Shown here one piece after another: positions 56,050 through 64,000 of a stretch of DNA of 64,000 bases (the first letter of the stretch is position 1; each line of letters begins with the position of its first letter). The DNA is taken from assembly GCA_021234155.1 (NCBI GenBank), contig JAJEKV010000012.1:10072448-10136447 (forward strand). Direction: 5' to 3'. The DNA comes from Isoetes taiwanensis. Taxonomy: Eukaryota; Streptophyta; Lycopodiopsida; Isoetales; Isoetaceae. A program made the position numbers and the translations under genes. A model generated the notes under the pieces. The model was not told where the DNA came from, did no database searches, and saw only the letters and a list, made by a program, of their open reading frames with translations.

Positions 56050-57120
56050 ATACAACAATGTACATTAGAGTGTCAATGAAAGAATAGGTTACAAGAATAA
56101 TCTCTTTGGTTACAATAATACAAACATGTGATTACAAGTAAAGATCTATTGATCTGTCAACCTCAAACTTCATTACTACAAAGAATCGTGGCTTCACAAC
56201 ATCAATCATCATTCACAAGGTCCAATGTTTCGCAACTAGAAATTGGTACACCCCCGCAACAAACATATCAGCCCTCACATTGGATGAGTAATACCTTCAA
56301 ATTTACTTAACTCACCTTGCATTGGGATAGTATGTCCAAGTCTCGCATGACATCGCAGCCCACAACTTTCTTTACAAAGACACATATAGCGGGACCACAC
56401 GACCAAAGAATCGACCGAAAGTGGGGGAACTTGTAATTTTCTTTGTGGCGCAAACTTTATGGTGCTTGGGAATTTTGTGTTTGCATCCTCAACAAAACTC
56501 ATGATGTGCCTCGGAGCCCTTGTACATTTCTAGGTGTCAAAATGGTACACACCGGGCCGACATTTAACCGGGTCTGACCTCCAAGACCTACAATGACATA
56601 CACCGCCCAAGTCTGCCGCGATAACATCTTTGGCAGAATGGTACATTCAAATTGCAAGTTGAGGGTTCAACAGGTTTGTCCTTTGAAGCAAGCTCGCTCG
56701 ACAAGAATGTGTAAATGAGCGGATCCATGAAATGGAACCTCTCGTTCCATGTCATGCTTGATGCGTAATTGGTGCATACACCGCCAAAGTCCAAGGTCCG
56801 GTAAAACAAGATGATTTAAGAAACAAATGTAAGACTTCAAATCTGAGTTGTTTATATTAAATTACTAACCTCATGAAGAAATGGACTATCCCATCATCGA
56901 ACCAATCCCTACTTTTCTCCAATATTCTCGATTGCCTCTTGATCAAGCACAAGAGGCTCTCTGTCATCCTTTAAACACTTCAAGTGGCAAGTGTTCGGTC
57001 GGATGATGTGCGCTCTTAACACTGCAGCCCCTCGTCTTTGGTGGTGTAAGTTTACATTCAGCAAATGGAAGATCATTGAAAACCTTGAGGAACATTGAAA
57101 TAGCCAAGAAATGAACAATT
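56050..57120 (-). pseudogene. downstream exons of the FCP1-like gene, copy A (uncertain)
   Basis: Minus-strand open segments lie between the satellite and the FCP1-like region and are conserved in copy B: LRAHI..NTCHLKCLKD and EEPLVLDQEAIENIGEK-like text (57000-56910), LDFGGVCTNYASSMTW (56800-56750), STCNL near 56650. AG/GT-like signals frame them (for example at 56870). Frames change within the segments. I recognise no domain, and a non-coding origin is possible. Confidence 0.3.
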
Positions 57121-57249
57121 GAAGTAAAACTTTGTTTATATTAAAAAGTCAAGAGAGGTTACATCATATACACAATAATACTATTTCTAGGCTTTAGTTC
57201 TATGTTTTTTCATCATATTAATTCAAATTTGACTCGATGTCAAACATAT

Positions 57250-57921
57250 TCAACATTTTGTTGCTTTTCGACATAACTTTGCACATTCCCCGCCTTCAAA
57301 GAACCCCCTCAAGCCAAACCTTTAGATCATTCATGAGGAAATTGCCATCTACTCTGGTCGGGGCTCCAATTTGTTTGGACAGATCATGGTGTTTGGCGCA
57401 TTGAGGTACCCTTTGTATCTCTTTGTCATCAATGAGAAGCACGTTCTCTTTTGTGAAACCGGAAATTGCCGTGTAGACCTTTTCGTGTGCTTCAAAAAAA
57501 AATTGGCTTTTTGTTAAATAAATTTGTGTTGGTACGATCCCCGACTCCATATGAACTTGAATTTGTCCTTGTGTTTCATCAATGCTCCCTTAACTATGAC
57601 TCTCAAGTTTTGAGCCTGCAGGCTGGACCAAAGTGCTATATGAAAATTCTGACTGCACTAATCTATGAACTCGGCCCAGCCTGGTCTAGTTACTACCCAC
57701 TTGGTTTTGTTAAGTGTGATCAACTTAACATCATCTTCTTTGGCAGTGGGTATGGACTCACTCTTGTCATAGCTTCTACCCAGAACTCCATTGTAGTAAA
57801 AAACAAGCAGGATTGGGCTTAACCTTGTAGTCTTACGCATGGACGAGTTGGTGTGGCTGGAAACTTCCCCAAAGATTTCTTGGTGCGGGGCACGGAAACT
57901 TCGCCAAGCATCTCTTCGCAT
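57250..57921 (-). pseudogene. FCP1/NIF phosphatase-like gene, copy A
   Basis: Minus strand from 57921: TRLSPILLVFYYNGVLGRSY, then TKWVVTRPGWAEFID, SQNFHIALWSSLQAQNLRVI, GALMKHKDKFKFIWS, GFTKENVLLIDD and RVDGNFLMNDLKVWL. This is the FCP1-homology (HAD-type) phosphatase layout: the L-V-F-D-x-N/D-G-x-L loop, the RPG..EF segment, the WSS motif and the LLIDD motif. The nucleophile Asp position of the first motif reads Tyr (FYYNG), so the copy would be inactive as read. Frameshifts near 57525 and 57400 disrupt it; copy B is intact there. FCP1-type enzymes dephosphorylate RNA polymerase II tails or related substrates; the role here is unknown. Confidence 0.65.
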
Positions 57922-58296
57922 GCGGGGCTGGAAACTTCGCTTCAGAATGTCTTGGAGGTGTCTTTTGCTTGGAATTTACGCTCTTGCTTTTTCTCCGAGA
58001 CACTTCGGTGCAAAAATTTAATGATTTCGGTAACTATATGGGTCAAATTAAAAAGAAGACAGGCACAAAAGGTTGGAAGTTACCTTGTGACTTACATTCA
58101 CCAAACGATTTGTTCAGATCATAACCTGATGCATCTGCTGATTTGGCAGATTGGTGTGGAGCATGACTTAATGCATCTGCTGATCTGACAGATTGTTGTC
58201 CAGTTGTTGATCTGGAATTGAATCACAATGGATTGTAACTATGCTTTGGTTTTTTTAACTAAGCTCCAGACTTTTTTACTCTCTTTACGATGTTCC

Positions 58297-58660
58297 TGTT
58301 TTTATATATCTAAAGTGTCCCCTAAAATGAGCGAGCGATCTCATCCCAGGGGGCACTTTAGATACACAAAACAGGAGAAGCAAAAGAGACTAAGCCAGCC
58401 AGGATCTTGTTTTATGTCGGGCTTACTCCCTTTTCGAGTTTCCTGCTTGATGTATCTAATTCGCCACCTGAGTGAGCGATGTCATCCTAGGGGGAAAATT
58501 AGATACATCAAACAGAAAACGAAGGAGACTAAACCAGGCTTACTCTCTTTTCGAGTTTCCTGCTTGATGTATCTAATTCGCCACCTAAAATGAGTGAGCG
58601 ACCTCACAAATTAGACACGTCAAACAGGACAAACGAAAGAGACTAAGCCAGGGTGAAAGA
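58297..58660. repeat. three tandem inverted repeats
   Basis: Arms: TATCTAAAGTGTCCCC (58307) with GGGGCACTTTAGATA (58350); GATGTATCTAATT (58449) with AATTAGATACATC (58498); the same left arm (58564) with AATTAGACACGTC (58608). Between them, AACAGGAGAAGCAAAAGAGA and CTAAGCC pair imperfectly with GGCTTACTC.CTTTTCGAGTT and TCCTGCTTG. The region is thus a chain of alternating palindromes. Confidence 0.85.
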
Positions 58661-58775
58661 TTAGGAAGTCCACTAATCCTAATTGGCATCTGTCCCTTAC
58701 ATCAGGCCCTTAGCATGTAAACTAAGCTACCTATAAGTGCTCACCTGTAAGTGCCTCAGTAGCTTGAAGTTGCTT

Positions 58776-59194
58776 TTAATCCTCCCTACTCACACCTAAG
58801 GCTTGTACCCATGCTGTAGAAAATTCATGACAGCAATTCTCAATGCAACAGTGATTACAAATCCTGCAAAGTGAACGGAAATTTGTCAATGAGAATACAA
58901 TTATACTAAGCACTTCAGGAATTTTGTTATGAAGTACCTCAAGAGGCTGAGCAGACATGGAAGATGGTATTGGTGACTACTGCATTTAGCAATCAAAGTT
59001 GGTAGTGGTTTCCCCGTCCACTGGAGAATCTTGCCACAGAATGGACAGCCACTACCATAATCTTCAGCCTTATCAAGGTCTGGAAGTAGTGGATCCAAGA
59101 CAAATAAAGGAAGGCGGTCCTTGCAAGACGTAAACCTCTCTAACCTTGGTTCCGGCACTTTCAATCTTTGTGTGTCCGCTTCCCCGGCCGACAT
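58776..59194 (-). CDS. RING-H2-like zinc-finger protein, two exons
   Basis: Exon a (59194-58938) begins MSAGEADTQRLKVPEPRLER. The intron runs 58937-58864 (GTACTTC...TTTGCAG). Exon b (58863-58776) ends in VSRED. Splicing keeps the frame (AG plus G, Arg) and assembles CPFC-x17-C-SS-H-QY-H-LP-C-x7-C-NH-C, which is the RING-H2 spacing C-x2-C-x17-C-x2-H-x2-H-x2-C-x7-C-x2-C. Neither exon alone contains the full motif. RING-H2 proteins are usually E3 ubiquitin ligases. Protein-like text continues upstream in other frames (CQDLQVEMKELLPKLERTKN at about 59290-59220; QLYKIEVIHCKARLQTCDQS at about 59460-59400), so the gene may start near 59500 with a coiled coil and contain frameshifts. The tail HCCIENCCHEF adds further cysteines. 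Confidence 0.5.
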
Positions 59195-59204
59195 GCCAGA
59201 TTAA

Positions 59205-59520
59205 GCTCCTCGATTTTTTGTCCGCTCAAGTTTCGGTAATAGTTCCTTCATTTCGACCTGCAGATCTTGGCATATAGTCCTAATACCGCAGATGCGCACG
59301 ACTTGGTTTATCCTTAATCATTCCTTCCCATTTTTTAAATCTTTATTCATCTTTCTGCACCGGAACTCAAGTTGCTAAACCTTCATTTATAGCACCCGCA
59401 GTGCTTTGATCACAAGTTTGCAACCTTGCCTTACAATGAATCACTTCGATCTTGTAGAGTTGATCCATTCTTCCAAAGGTCCCGTTGAATTCAACCGAAA
59501 GTAATCCAAGGTTAGTACCA
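59205..59520 (-). other. possible 5' coding part of the RING-H2-like gene
   Basis: See the entry at 58776-59194. Open segments in three frames with helical, charged composition, no recognised domain. Confidence 0.3.
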
Positions 59521-59539
59521 CATGACACAACAGGCACCA

Positions 59540-59920
59540 CTTTACACACTACAAATTCCATCATGACAAACTTTGCACCACAAATGGCGTCATATTCACC
59601 ACATGTGGTGTGGCATGTGGCACCAAACCGGTGCCACATGCCACACCACATATGGCACCACAATGCACCCAAGGCACCACATATGGCAATCCATTACTTC
59701 GCACCACAAATGGCGTCAAAGACACCACATGTGGTGCAAAATGTGGATCCATAGTGGTGCCACATTAGACACCACATGTGGCACCACAATGCACAGAAGG
59801 CACCACATCCGACAGGCATCCACCACCCCATATGTGGCAGATAGCGTAGTGCAATATTTAGCGCAGCAGTTGGCACCACATATGACAGACAATCCACCAT
59901 TCACAAGTATCACCATATCT
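59540..59920. repeat. GGCACCACAT motif array with large palindromes
   Basis: About fourteen CACCACA(T/A) units. It includes CACCACATGTGGTG twice (59599, 59731) and a perfect 22-bp inverted repeat, arms 59603-59624 and 59630-59651, with loop AAACC. Confidence 0.9.
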
Positions 59921-60366
59921 AAAAGCCATTACAAACTATTTTCTGGATTAAACAAAAGGCACAAGGCCTGGATTACAGTCGGCACAAGGCCATCATATGT
60001 TAAAACAGAAAATATCAGAATACTTCAGAATTAGAAATTTACACAAGGTTCAAAAAGGCACAAGGCCATCATATATTCAAAAAGGCACTAAGGCCATCAT
60101 ATATTACAAAGAGGCACTAAGGCCTGTATCACAAGGGGGTGAGATCAACAAGGGGGTGAGATCAAATGAAGGCACTAAGGCCTATATACCATCTGTTTTA
60201 AAAAAAAAATACAAAGGCACAAAAGGCCTGTAGACTAACTTGATCAAAAAAAAAAAAAAAAAAAAAAAAGGTGGCACAGCCGGGACTTCAAGCTTCATCT
60301 GTAAGAAAAAGTGAAGAAAATTAGTTTAGAATACATAAAAGAAAGCAAAAATTTAATGCATGCATG

Positions 60367-60815
60367 CTACTTACTCTGTAGAAAATTTTGGAGTTCCAAA
60401 AAAAATTCATGTTCTTCTTCGTCTTCTACCTCTTCTTCTTCTTCTTCTTCTTCTTCGGTCTGGTCTTCGCTCCATTCGTTATCAGAATCTTGGGAATCAA
60501 ATTGATCATCAGAAGAAGCTTCATCAGAGGAATCGAAATTAGAGGAGGATTCCACCTCTTCTGAAAGCTCCGAAAGATCTTCAGAGCTTTCAGAAGAGGT
60601 GGAATCAGACTCAGAGCTCTCGTGCCTCGGGGCTCTCTGCACTTGGGCTCTCAAGGCTCTGCTCCAAAGAAATGGTAATTTGGCCAAGATCCTATTTCAT
60701 AACTGGCCATCACCTGTGCCAAAGGAATTGAAAGCAGTTTCCGGCGCTTAGGGGAGGGAGAGGGAGAGCGAGAGCGAGAGGCAGAGCTGGAGGGAGAGCG
60801 GCAGCGCTTCGACAT
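60367..60815 (-). CDS. acidic/SR-type small protein, copy B
   Basis: From ATG 60815 it reads MSKRCRSPSSSASRSRSPSP, a short SR-rich basic segment with a KRRK, then SIPLAQVMASYEIGSWPNYH, and meets a stop at 60651. The overlapping frame from 60687 continues with SSESDSTSSESSEDLSELSE and ends in QTEEEEEEEEEVEDEEEHEF. Together they make a basic-to-acidic protein of about 140 residues interrupted by one frameshift near 60660. SR and acidic stretches suggest a nuclear protein, but I recognise no family. The context (satellite array, FCP1-like gene, duplication) suggests it travels with a mobile or duplicated block. Confidence 0.45.
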
Positions 60816-61144
60816 TCTGTTGGAAGGAATTGGACGATGCTTCTCCTTCACAACCATAGCCTATAAAGGCCGGCGTGAAATTAATTTCGTAGGCTACGAT
60901 TTTAGGATTTCGTACCATTAGTATCTTAGTCGTAATGATTTAGTAGGATATACTAATAATAACCTCGAAATGACCATTATTTTATTTTCTAAAAAACATT
61001 AAAAAAATATATATATATATCTATCCTGAATTGGCCATTCATTTTTGGGCACCAATCATATTATGTTGGCTTGGCACTTGTTTAGTAATTTTAGTTATAA
61101 TTAGCTAGTGTAAATTGATTGTTGACTTCAATTGTTGACTTACG

Positions 61145-62310
61145 CTTCACCAAACATGTTGGTCAATGAAAGTCAAACATGTAACAAAGGTCATGTAAAG
61201 GCTCAAGCATGCCAAGGTGGCTCAAATATGCCACCTAGGCTCCAACATGCCAATGTGGCTCAAATATGCCACTAGGCTCCAACATGCCAAGGTGGCTCAA
61301 ACATGCCACGTAAGCTCCAACATGCCACCTATGATGCACCACATGATTCACCACATGATTCACCAAATGCACCACATGATTCACCACATGCACCATTTGC
61401 ATCACCAAACATGTTGGTCAATGAAAGTCAAACATGTAACAAAGGTCATGTAAAGGCTCAAGCATGCCAAGGTGGCTCAAATATGCCACCTAGGCTCAAA
61501 CATGCCAAGGTGGCTCAAACATGCCACCTATGCTCCAACATGCCACCTATGATGCACCACATGATTCACCACATGATTCACCAAATGCACCACACGATTC
61601 ACCACATGCACCATTTGCATCACCAAACATGTTGGTCAATGAAAGTCAAACATGTAACAAAGGTCATGTAAAGGCTCAAGCATGCCAAGGTGGCTCAAAT
61701 ATGCCACCTAGGCTCCAACATGCCAAGGTGGCTCAAACATGCCACGTAAGCTCCAACATGCCACCTATGATGCACCACATGATTCACCACATGATTCACC
61801 AAATGCACCACATGATTCACCACATGCACCATTTGCATCACCAAACATGTTGGTCAATGAAAGTCAAACATGTAACAAAGGTCATGTAAAGGCTCAAGCA
61901 TGCCAAGGTGGCTCAAATATGCCACCTAGGCTCCAACATGCCAAGGTGGCTCAAACATGCCACGTAAGCTCCAACATGCCACCTATGATGCACCACATGA
62001 TTCACCACATGATTCACCAAATGCACCACATGATTCACCACATGCACCATTTGCATCACCAAACATGTTGGTCAATGAAAGTCAAACATGTAACAAAGGT
62101 CATGTAAAGGCTCAAAGCATGCCAAGGTGGCTCAAATATGCCACCTAGGCTCAAACATGCCAAGGTGGCTCAAACATGCCACCTAGGCTCCAACATGCCA
62201 CGAAGCTCCAACATGCCACCTATGATTCACCACATGATTCACCACATGGTTCACCAAATGCACCACATGATTCACCACATGCACCATTTGCATCACCACA
62301 TCTATCACGA
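61145..62310. repeat. 218-bp satellite array, copy B
   Basis: Five units in register with copy A (repeat phases at 61409, 61627, 61845, 62063), again with a longer first unit and a shorter last unit that carries the CACCACATGGTTCACC variant. Confidence 0.95.
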
Positions 62311-62639
62311 CATGTAACACCACATTGTCATGAATCTTTGAATACATCAATTTCTTCTGGAGATTTGAACTCCACCGAGTGTTGTTGCTCGTCACCAGAA
62401 AAAGTCTATTGTATACAATAGTATACAACAATGTACATTAGAGTGTCAATGAAAGAATAGGTTACAAGAATAACCTCTTTGGTTACAATAATACAAACAT
62501 GTGATTACAAGTAAAGATCTATTGATCCTGTCAACCTCAAACTTCATTACTACAAAGAATCGTAAGGCCACAACATCAATCATCATCGTCTGGCGTGTCC
62601 AACGTTCGCAACTAGAAATTGGTACACCCCGCAACAAAC

Positions 62640-63485
62640 ATATCAGGCCTCACATTGGATGAGTAATACCTTCAAATTCTGAACTCACCTTGCATTGGGA
62701 TAGATGTCCAAGTCTCGTGACATCGCAGCCACAACTTTCTTTACAAAGACACATATAGCAGGGACCACACCGACCAAAGAATCGACCGAAAGTGGGGAAC
62801 TTGTAATTTTCTTGTGGCGCAACTTTATGGTGCTTGGGAATTTTGTGTTTGCATCCTCAACAAAACTCATGACAGGCTCGGAGCCCTTGTACATTTCTAG
62901 GTTGCCAAAATGGTACACACTGGCCGACATTTAACCGGGTGACCTCCAAGACCTACAATGACATACACCGCCCGGTCTTGCCGATAACATCTTTGGCGAG
63001 AATGGTACATTCCAAATTGCAAGTTGAGGGTTCAACAGCTTTTGTCCTTTGAAGCAAGCTCGTTCGACAAGAATGTGTAAATGAGCGGATCCATGAAATG
63101 GAGCCTCTGTTCCATGTCATGCTTGATGCGTAATTGGTGCATACACCGCCAAAGTCCAAGGTCCGGTAAAACAAGATGATTTAAGAAACAATGTAAGGCT
63201 TCAAATGAAAGTTGTTTATATTAAATTACTAACCTCATGAAGAAATGGACTATCCGTCCTTTGAACCAATCCCTACTTTTCTCCAATATTCTCGATTGCC
63301 TCTTGATCAAGCACAAGAGGCTCCTCGCTGTCCTTTAAACACTTCAAGTGGCAAGTGTTTCGGCCTGGGATGTGCGCTCTTAACACTGCGCAGCCCCCTC
63401 GTCTTTGGTGGTGTAAGTTTACATTCAGCAAATGGAAGATCATTGAAAACCTTGAGGAACATTGAAATAGCCAAGAAATGAACAA
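62640..63485 (-). pseudogene. downstream exons of the FCP1-like gene, copy B (uncertain)
   Basis: Counterpart of 56275-57118, with the same open segments in mixed frames (NTCHLKCLKDSEEPLVLDQE; STCNLECTILAKDVIGKTGR). Function unknown. Confidence 0.3.
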
Positions 63486-63584
63486 TTGAAGTAAAACTTT
63501 GTTTATATTAAAAAGTCAAGAGAGGTTACATCATATACACAATAATACTATTTCTAGGCTTTAGTTCTATGTTTTTTCATCATA

Positions 63585-64000
63585 TTAATACAAATTTGAC
63601 TCTCGATTGTCAAACATATTCAAAGCATTTTGTTGCTTTTCGACATAACTTTGCACATTCCCCGCCTTCAAAGAACCCCGAAGCCAAACCTTTAGATCAT
63701 TCATGAGGAAATTGCCATCTACTCTGTCAGGGCTCCAGCTGTTTGGACAGATCATGGTGTTTGGCGCATTGAGGTACCCTTTGTATCTGCTGTCATCAAT
63801 GAGAAGCACGTTCTCTTTTGTGAAACCTAGAAATTCGTCGTAGACCTTTTTCAGGTGCTTAAAAAAAATTGGCTTTTTACTGTTAAATAAATTTGTGTTG
63901 GTACACTGATCCTGACTCCATATGAACTTGAATTTGTCCTTGTGTTTCATCAATGCTCCCTTAACTATGACTCTCAAGTTTTGAGCCTGCAGGCTGGACC
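63585..64000 (-). CDS. FCP1/NIF phosphatase-like gene, copy B (C-terminal part, cut by window end)
   Basis: Unbroken minus-strand frame: MRVIVKGALMKHKDKFKFIW, SQDQCTNTNLFNSKKPIFFK, HLKKVYDEFLGFTKENVLLI, DDSRYKGYLNAPNTMICPNS, WSPDRVDGNFLMNDLKVWLR. The W(S/D)Q.QCTNT, KKP.F.K.LKKV and LLIDDS.YK...NAPNT..CP motifs are characteristic of plant FCP1-homology (HAD) proteins. The N-terminal catalytic loop lies beyond the window. The protein ends with the Asn-rich segment NALNMFDNRESNLY. This copy is intact where copy A is frameshifted. Confidence 0.7.
   Translation of the reverse strand, partial: SSLQAQNLRVIVKGALMKHKDKFKFIWSQDQCTNTNLFNSKKPIFFKHLKKVYDEFLGFTKENVLLIDDSRYKGYLNAPNTMICPNSWSPDRVDGNFLMNDLKVWLRGSLKAGNVQSYVEKQQNALNMFDNRESNLY

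Larger units (their letters stand above)
59921..64000. repeat. segmental duplication, copy B (runs off the window)
   Basis: Same order as copy A but without the 2.2 kb AT-bounded block: at about 61005-61020 a short (AT)n joins directly to ATCTATCCTGAATTGGCC, which in copy A follows the compound microsatellite at 54664. Confidence 0.9.

Noticed and set aside
59367-59900. Cys/His-rich ORFs (WCHMWCGMWH) as zinc fingers
   Set aside because: They translate the CACCACAT motif array. Spacing follows the DNA repeat, not a zinc-finger pattern.

Overview
This window looks like nuclear DNA of a land plant with a large, transposon-rich genome. The evidence is one multi-exon gene with plant-type GT-AG introns whose product matches the nonsense-mediated decay factor UPF2, surrounded by Ty1/copia, Ty3/gypsy, LINE and PIF/Harbinger remnants, microsatellites and long non-coding repeats. 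Several families (a Harbinger-associated Myb/SANT gene, a DDE-like transposase best known to me from invertebrates, many orphan ORFs) would fit a fern or other non-seed plant better than a model angiosperm, but that is an inference.

Layout. 1-3060: a decayed Ty1/copia element on the minus strand, split by a 5'-truncated LINE. 3950-4070: another LINE 3' end. 4966-6443: a 1.5 kb PIF/Harbinger derivative with TTA target duplication, a Myb/SANT ORF and a transposase stub. 6585-7736: an intact 383-residue orphan gene. 8515-13200: a nearly full-length but frame-broken LINE on the minus strand (ORF1 and ORF2). 13368-17401: a complete, apparently young LTR retrotransposon with 447 bp LTRs, TSD, PBS and PPT but no recognisable gag-pol. 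17402-20540: intergenic, with degenerate repeats and a G-box cluster. 20540-28240: about 7.7 kb of T-rich non-coding modular repeat, containing a long (TC)n run and an array of about 20 short hairpins. 29202-36318: UPF2, 16 coding exons, intact, about 1236 residues. 36319-43400: intergenic with minor TE debris. 43428-43900: a Ty3/gypsy integrase tail. 44142-47500: a degenerate gene of a DDE-like transposase family with a minisatellite in its intron. 47700-51060: small orphan genes between CACCAC-rich arrays. 51362-57632 and 59921-64000: two copies of a segmental duplication, each with an acidic/SR-type gene, a 218-bp satellite array and an FCP1/NIF-phosphatase-like gene. A RING-H2-like gene and three tandem inverted repeats lie between the copies.

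The only gene I would call a confident conserved host gene is UPF2. The most unusual signals are the hairpin array at 26.5-27.8 kb, the DDE-like transposase gene, the duplicated satellite plus FCP1-like block, and a systematic pattern of differences at CAG/CTG triplets between the two duplicated copies. That last pattern may be a sequencing artefact linked to CHG methylation and would explain many apparent frameshifts here.
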